Shown here piece after piece: positions 7,166 through 11,139 of a stretch of 11,139 bases of DNA. The position numbers and the translations under genes were made by a program. Position 1 is the stretch's first letter. Every line of letters starts with the position of its first letter. The notes beneath the pieces were generated by a model. That model was not told the origin of the DNA and did not search any database. It saw only the letters and a program-made list of their open reading frames with translations. The stretch is from Gemmatimonadota bacterium. Its GTDB lineage: Bacteria; Gemmatimonadota; Gemmatimonadetes; Gemmatimonadales; GWC2-71-9. Location: the NCBI GenBank assembly GCA_003220985.1, contig QHTY01000086.1, forward strand, positions 1 to 11,139, given 5' to 3'.

Positions 7166-7194
7166 ACGGTAGCATTGGCCTAGAATCTTGTCAA
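7166..7194 (-). promoter_or_regulatory. Probable sigma70-type promoter of the FadL-SGNH run
   Basis: Read on the minus strand, a perfect TTGACA (7194-7189) is followed after exactly 17 nt by TACCGT (7171-7166), which keeps the most important -10 bases (T1, A2, T6). Transcription would begin near 7159, giving a leader of about 40 nt before the ATG at 7117. The -35 box lies only 5 bp from the galK start codon. Confidence 0.55.
7181..7186 (+). promoter_or_regulatory. Candidate -10 box for galK
   Basis: TAGAAT matches five of six bases of the -10 consensus, but no convincing -35 is found 16-18 bp upstream. If used, transcription would start near 7193, leaving only about 6 nt before the galK ATG and thus no Shine-Dalgarno, which agrees with the lack of one in the sequence. 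Confidence 0.35.
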
Positions 7195-7198
7195 CGCA

Positions 7199-8341
7199 AT
7201 GCCACGACCCGCGATAGACCTGTTTCACAAAACCTTTGGGACAATCCCTAGGTCCGTGGCGTCGGCACCGGGTCGCGTCAACCTCATTGGCGAACATACC
7301 GACTACAACGGCGGACCGGTGCTGCCGATTGCCATCGCGCAGCGCACGAACGCGGCGGTGGGTCCCGGTCAGGACGGCGACGCCGGCGTGCTCGAAGCGA
7401 TTTCGACGCGTGACAACACGCTCGTGCGTGTGAAATGGCAAGAAGAGCTTCCGTTGGGGTGGATCGCGTACGTCGCTGGTGTGTTGCGTGAGCTATGGGC
7501 GCTCGATGCGTTGGCGCCCCTCGCCGACAGGCCGGTGCGTGTTGCCGTCGCGTCCGAGGTGCCGGTAGGGGCGGGCCTCGCGTCGTCGGCCGCCCTTTCC
7601 GTCGCCGTGGCGAAGGCCCTCGCCCCCGCGCTCACGCCGCGTCAGATCGCCGGCGTGGCGTTCCGCGCCGAGCACGACCATGTCGGCGTGCGCTGCGGCG
7701 TGATGGATCAAACGATCTCGGCCCTGGGCAAGAAGGATCACGCCCTGCTGTTCGAGTGCGCGTCGCTCGACGCCAAGCACATCCCGTTCAGCGCGCGGCT
7801 GTTGCTGGTCGACACCGGCGTGCGCCACGATCTCTCGGCTGGTGGTCTCAATCAGCGGCGGGCGGAGTGTGAAGATGCGGTGAAACGACTCAAAGTTGAG
7901 CTGCCGGAGCTCGCCTGGCTGGCGAGTTGGCCGGCGGAATGGTTGCCGCGGCTCAAGCGCGCACTGCGCGAGCCGTTGCGTTCCCGCGCCGTGCACGTCG
8001 TGAGCGAAACGGCGCGGGCGCGGTTCGGCGCGCAGCTCCTGGAGCAGGGCAAGCTGAAGCGGTTTGGGCAGCTGCTCTACGAGTCCCATGAGTCGTGTCG
8101 CAGACTCTATGAGTGTAGCTCGCCCGAGCTCGACACGATCGTGAGCGCGGCGAAGCGGGCCGGTGCGCTGGGGGCGCGGCTCACCGGGGCGGGGTGGGGC
8201 GGTGCGGCGATTGTGCTCGTAAGTACGCGCGACAGCAAAACGATTCCTGCGATTCAGCAGGCGTACGAACGGGCCTACGGGAAGACGCCACCGATCAGCG
8301 AGGTGAAGGCGTCGGGGGGAGCGCACACGGAGCGGCTATAA
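7199..8341 (+). CDS. galK: Galactokinase
   Basis: Galactokinase phosphorylates alpha-D-galactose at C1 with ATP, the entry step of the Leloir pathway in the cytosol. The 380-residue product is of usual length and has all three GHMP-kinase motifs: the galactokinase signature GRVNLIGEHTDYNGG starting at residue 25 (Arg26 catalytic; Glu32, His33 and Asp35 for sugar binding), the ATP loop VGAGLASSAA (123-132), and GAGWGGAA (330-337). The catalytic Asp170 sits in GVMDQ, as expected, and NQRRAECEDA (218-227) is also family-typical. Galactokinase is favoured over other GHMP kinases because of the exact EHTDY signature. The ATG at 7199 gives the normal N terminus; there is no recognisable ribosome site, so translation may be near-leaderless. 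No galT or galE is visible nearby. It diverges from the FadL-like gene, and its TAA stop is part of the likely tRNA-Leu promoter. Confidence 0.97.
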   Translation: MPRPAIDLFHKTFGTIPRSVASAPGRVNLIGEHTDYNGGPVLPIAIAQRTNAAVGPGQDGDAGVLEAISTRDNTLVRVKWQEELPLGWIAYVAGVLRELWALDALAPLADRPVRVAVASEVPVGAGLASSAALSVAVAKALAPALTPRQIAGVAFRAEHDHVGVRCGVMDQTISALGKKDHALLFECASLDAKHIPFSARLLLVDTGVRHDLSAGGLNQRRAECEDAVKRLKVELPELAWLASWPAEWLPRLKRALREPLRSRAVHVVSETARARFGAQLLEQGKLKRFGQLLYESHESCRRLYECSSPELDTIVSAAKRAGALGARLTGAGWGGAAIVLVSTRDSKTIPAIQQAYERAYGKTPPISEVKASGGAHTERL

Positions 8342-8342
8342 T
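8337..8342 (+). promoter_or_regulatory. Probable -10 box of tRNA-Leu, overlapping the galK stop
   Basis: TATAAT, an exact -10 consensus, spans 8337-8342 and contains the galK stop TAA (8339-8341). Its distance to the mature tRNA 5' end (8352) predicts a transcript starting about 3 nt before the tRNA. The region upstream is G-rich with no -35 match, and the stretch after the box has several C and G bases, as often seen in stable-RNA promoters. Confidence 0.55.
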
Positions 8343-8351
8343 TCACCGTCT

Positions 8352-8435
8352 GCTCGGGTGGCGAAATCGGTAAACGCAAGGGACTTAAAATCCCTCGGGG
8401 GCAACCCCTTGCAGGTTCGATTCCTGCCCCGAGCA
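8352..8435 (+). tRNA. tRNA-Leu (anticodon UAA)
   Basis: The 84-nt sequence folds as a class II tRNA. The acceptor stem pairs GCTCGGG (8352-8358) with CCCGAGC (8428-8434), followed by discriminator A. The D arm carries CGGTA; the anticodon stem AGGGA/TCCCT (8379-8383, 8391-8395) encloses loop CTTAAAA with anticodon TAA at 8386-8388. A long variable arm and a T arm GCAGG-TTCGATT-CCTGC follow. The CCA end is not encoded (CTT follows), so it must be added by a nucleotidyltransferase. It reads UUA and UUG leucine codons, which are rare in this GC-rich window. Confidence 0.97.
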
Positions 8436-8546
8436 CTTCGCTCTGGTAGCCACGGTGAAACTTTGTCCGGGAAAAGATGACATAACCCCGCCCTGAGCTG
8501 GACTTGCCGCCCGCCGTTTCGCGCAGCAACATGGGGAATCCGATGT

Positions 8547-8561
8547 CTCCTTTTGAAGGAG
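8547..8561 (+). promoter_or_regulatory. Hairpin covering the Shine-Dalgarno of the SusC-like gene
   Basis: CTCCTT (8547-8552), loop TTG, and AAGGAG (8556-8561) make a perfect 6-bp stem whose 3' arm is the ribosome-binding site AAGGAGGG (8556-8563). Spacing to the ATG at 8569 is 5 nt. In mRNA the site could therefore be partly hidden. The rest of the 133 nt between the tRNA and this gene shows no clear promoter or terminator to me. Confidence 0.55.
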
Positions 8562-8568
8562 GGTTCTC

Positions 8569-11139
8569 ATGAGATCGTTGCAACGTTGGACTCTTCTGCT
8601 CTTCGGTCTCGCCGTCACCTCACCACCAGTCGCATCAGCGCAAGGCACCGCCAGCATCTCTGGTCGCGTCGTCGACTCGACCAGTGCGCAGCCGGTCGCC
8701 GGCGCACGCGTTCTCATCGTCGGCCGCGCGACGGGTACGCTGACCGATCGCGACGGCCGCTACCTGCTGCAGGGGCTGCCGGCCGGCACGATCACGGTGC
8801 GCGCACAACGCATCGGCTTCGCGCCGCAAAGCGTGCAGGTGGCGCTGACCGACGGCAGCAGCGCGACCGTGGACTTCACGCTCGCCGCCGCGGCGACCAC
8901 GTTGTCCGACCTGGTCGTGACGGGCTACGGCACGGACACACGCACGAATCTCAGCAGCTCGATTGCGTCGGTCGGCGGGGCCGAGCTGCAGAACACGCCC
9001 GTCGCCGGGGTGGACGCGGCGATGCAGGGACGTGCGGCCGGTGTGCAGGTGGTGCAGAACGCCGGCAATCCGGGCGTCGGCATGACCGTGCGCATCCGCG
9101 GCTCCGCGTCGATTTCGGCGAGCAACCAGCCGCTCTACGTGATCGATGGCATCCCGATGCTCCGCGACGACTTCTCCCAGCTGGGCGTCGGCGGCCAGGA
9201 TCTCACCGCGACGACCGGGCTCAATCCGGATGAAATCGAGAAGATCGACATTCTCAAAGACGCAGCCGCCGCGGCGATCTACGGATCACGCGGTTCGAAC
9301 GGCGTCGTCATGATTACGACCAAGCGCGGCCATGCCGGCACGTCCCGCATGACATACAACACGTACGTCGGATCGCAGGTCGTGCCGAAGGATAGCCGGT
9401 GGGATCTGATGAATGCCAAGGAGTACATCACGTACATGAATGAGGCCGCCGAGAATGACAGTTATGGCCCGTTCTATTTCGGTGACCCGGATACGGTCCG
9501 CAAAAGCTACGACTGGCAGGCGGCCGTGTTTCGGACCAAGCCCGTCACCAATCTGACGCTCGGCATCAGCGGCGGGAGCGAACGCGTCCAGTACTTCATC
9601 TCTGGCTCGCAGTTCACGCAGGACGGCGTCGTCATCGGATCCGGCTACAACCGCCAGGCAGGTCGTCTGAATCTCGACGTGACCGCGACGGATAAACTGC
9701 ACCTGCGCAGCTCGCTGTCGCTCAGCCGCGAACAGCACGACCGCATCGAGAACGACAACAGCATCGCGGGCGTCGTGACCAATGCGATCGCGAGCCAACC
9801 CTACCTGCCGGTAAGAGATTCTGCCACCGGCAGGTTCACGTCGACGGACGACGGTCTGGCGTATGAAAACCCTGCTGCCATTGCCACCTACGACAAGACG
9901 CAGTCGCGCGGCCTCCGCGTGCTGGGGAGTCTCGAGGCCAATTACGCGGCCACCGAGATCCTGACGCTCAACGGCCGCTTCGGGGCCGACGTCCTGAACC
10001 TGCGCGATCTGCGCTGGTACTCGCCCAACGTCGCCGGCTCGTATGGTGAGAGCGTCGGCGGCGAATCGATCATCGGCAACAACACGCCGACGCGGTACGT
10101 GGTCGAGGGCTTTGCCGATGTGCACCCGCGCGTCAGCTCGTCGGCGACGCTGAACGTGACCGTCGGATCGAGCGTGGAATGGAATTCGTCAGAGCTCGAT
10201 CAGGTCGACGGGATTGGGTTCGCAGGCGATCAGTTCCAGTATCCCGGCAACGCGGCGACGGTGGTGGCCTACGATGGAGACTGGACGGGCCACAATCTGG
10301 TGTCGTTCTTCGCACGCACCAACGCCACGTACAAAGATCGCTATCTCTTGACGGCCAGCTTGCGGGCGGATGGTTCCTCGCGCTTTGGCCACGACAATCG
10401 CTGGGGCACCTTCCCGGCATTTGGGCTCGGCTGGAAGATCAGTCAGGAGCCGTTCGCGAGCGCGCTCGCGCGGCATGCCGATCTCAAGCTGCGCGTTTCC
10501 TACGGTGTGACCGGCAACCAGGATCTGAACGACAACTTCGCGCCGCTTTCGCGCTTTGGGCGTGCCAACTACGGCGACGTCGCTGGATTTGCGCGCAACA
10601 GCTTCGGCAACCCCCAGCTCAAATGGGAGCGGACGCGCGAGAAAAATGTCGGAATGGACCTCGGCATTTTGGGCGGGCGCGTCAACTTCATCGCCGACTG
10701 GTACAACAAAAAGACTGACAATCTCCTGCTGAACCGGCCGATCACATCGACGAGCGGTCTCACGACGGTGACCGAGAACATCGGCAGCATGGAGAACCGC
10801 GGCTACGAGCTCACGATCTCCGGTGAGGTGCTGCGGCCGGCGAACTCTCAGGGACTGCATTGGACTTCAGATTTCAACATCTCCTGGAACCGGAACAAGG
10901 TCGTGAAACTGTTTAATGACGAGCCGTTCAGCGTGGGACTATACAGCGCCAGTCGTGTGCAAGAGGGGCACCCGCTGGCAGAGTTTTACGGACTGCGTTT
11001 CCTGGGTGTCGACCCCGCGACCGGCGACGCGATCTACGACGACATCAACAACGATGGGACGATCAACGGGGCAGACCGGGTCTTCATCGGAAGCCCGCAT
11101 CCAAAGTATTGGGGCGGGGTCACGAACACACTCACCTGG
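8569..11139 (+). CDS. SusC/RagA-family TonB-dependent outer-membrane receptor (3' end outside window)
   Basis: SusC-like proteins form TonB-driven outer-membrane transporters that import oligosaccharides or peptides, normally with a SusD-like lid lipoprotein encoded just downstream. The frame is open for 857 codons to the window edge; family length suggests about 100-150 residues are missing. In order: signal peptide (1-24, cleavage after VASA); carboxypeptidase-regulatory-like beta-sandwich (about 27-108, ISGRVVDSTSAQPVAGARV and on); TonB-box-like segment LSDLVVTGYG (112-121); plug domain with LYVIDGIP (189-196) and the RagA signature ILKDAAAAAIYGSRGSNG (228-245) followed by ITTKRG; then the barrel. 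Near the edge, DINNDGTINGADR (825-837) followed by IGSPHPKYWGG is the typical SusC closing region. No STN domain is present, so sigma/anti-sigma signalling through this receptor is not indicated. The ATG has a strong AAGGAGGG ribosome site. The substrate cannot be read from sequence; nearby galK is weak support for a sugar. Confidence 0.96.
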   Translation, partial: MRSLQRWTLLLFGLAVTSPPVASAQGTASISGRVVDSTSAQPVAGARVLIVGRATGTLTDRDGRYLLQGLPAGTITVRAQRIGFAPQSVQVALTDGSSATVDFTLAAAATTLSDLVVTGYGTDTRTNLSSSIASVGGAELQNTPVAGVDAAMQGRAAGVQVVQNAGNPGVGMTVRIRGSASISASNQPLYVIDGIPMLRDDFSQLGVGGQDLTATTGLNPDEIEKIDILKDAAAAAIYGSRGSNGVVMITTKRGHAGTSRMTYNTYVGSQVVPKDSRWDLMNAKEYITYMNEAAENDSYGPFYFGDPDTVRKSYDWQAAVFRTKPVTNLTLGISGGSERVQYFISGSQFTQDGVVIGSGYNRQAGRLNLDVTATDKLHLRSSLSLSREQHDRIENDNSIAGVVTNAIASQPYLPVRDSATGRFTSTDDGLAYENPAAIATYDKTQSRGLRVLGSLEANYAATEILTLNGRFGADVLNLRDLRWYSPNVAGSYGESVGGESIIGNNTPTRYVVEGFADVHPRVSSSATLNVTVGSSVEWNSSELDQVDGIGFAGDQFQYPGNAATVVAYDGDWTGHNLVSFFARTNATYKDRYLLTASLRADGSSRFGHDNRWGTFPAFGLGWKISQEPFASALARHADLKLRVSYGVTGNQDLNDNFAPLSRFGRANYGDVAGFARNSFGNPQLKWERTREKNVGMDLGILGGRVNFIADWYNKKTDNLLLNRPITSTSGLTTVTENIGSMENRGYELTISGEVLRPANSQGLHWTSDFNISWNRNKVVKLFNDEPFSVGLYSASRVQEGHPLAEFYGLRFLGVDPATGDAIYDDINNDGTINGADRVFIGSPHPKYWGGVTNTLTW

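Noticed and set aside
8275..8583. Minus-strand open frame across tRNA-Leu and the galK end
   Set aside because: Its peptide (GAGIEPARGCPRG and on) is the familiar false translation of the antisense of a tRNA-Leu gene; the tRNA explains the sequence.
9286..10125. 279-residue minus-strand open frame
   Set aside because: Lies opposite the SusC-like receptor, whose plug signature and barrel continue through this region.

Overview
The window is a GC-rich bacterial chromosome segment carrying eight protein genes and one tRNA. It begins inside a dxs gene and ends inside a SusC/RagA-type TonB-dependent receptor. The envelope genes (FadL-type channel, lipid-anchored SGNH hydrolase, further beta-barrel, SusC-like receptor) show a diderm. 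GC-rich codon use, a SusC-like receptor with a carboxypeptidase-regulatory-like front domain, and the dxs-nadK-recN order together suggest Gemmatimonadota or a relative. That assignment is an inference of moderate strength; no taxonomic marker is present.

Layout. (1) Positions 1-3323, plus strand: end of dxs, nadK (overlapping dxs by 4 nt) and recN, a housekeeping run covering isoprenoid precursor synthesis, NADP supply and DNA repair. A 45-nt gap before recN holds a perfect 10-bp palindrome followed by a near-consensus Shine-Dalgarno. (2) Positions 3247-7117, minus strand: an envelope run transcribed as FadL-like channel, then SGNH/GDSL lipoprotein, then a predicted outer-membrane beta-barrel. 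The last gene converges on recN and overlaps its 3' end by 77 nt. The FadL-like gene carries an in-frame TAA at codon 79, although the same frame stays open on both sides. (3) Positions 7199-8341, plus strand: galK, divergent from the FadL-like gene across 81 nt. (4) Positions 8352-8435: tRNA-Leu(UAA), whose probable TATAAT -10 box contains the galK stop codon. (5) Positions 8569 to the window end: the SusC/RagA-like receptor, whose Shine-Dalgarno lies in the 3' arm of a small perfect hairpin.

How the genes fit together. The minus-strand run may be a lipid-handling module: a surface or periplasmic esterase next to a channel family that moves hydrophobic compounds. galK and the SusC-like receptor both point to carbohydrate use, but they are separated by a tRNA and need not be linked.

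I found no CRISPR array, transposon, phage gene or obvious new defence or biosynthetic system. The points most worth a second look are the interrupted FadL-like gene, several short repeat or hairpin elements placed at start sites, and small tandem duplications inside or between genes.
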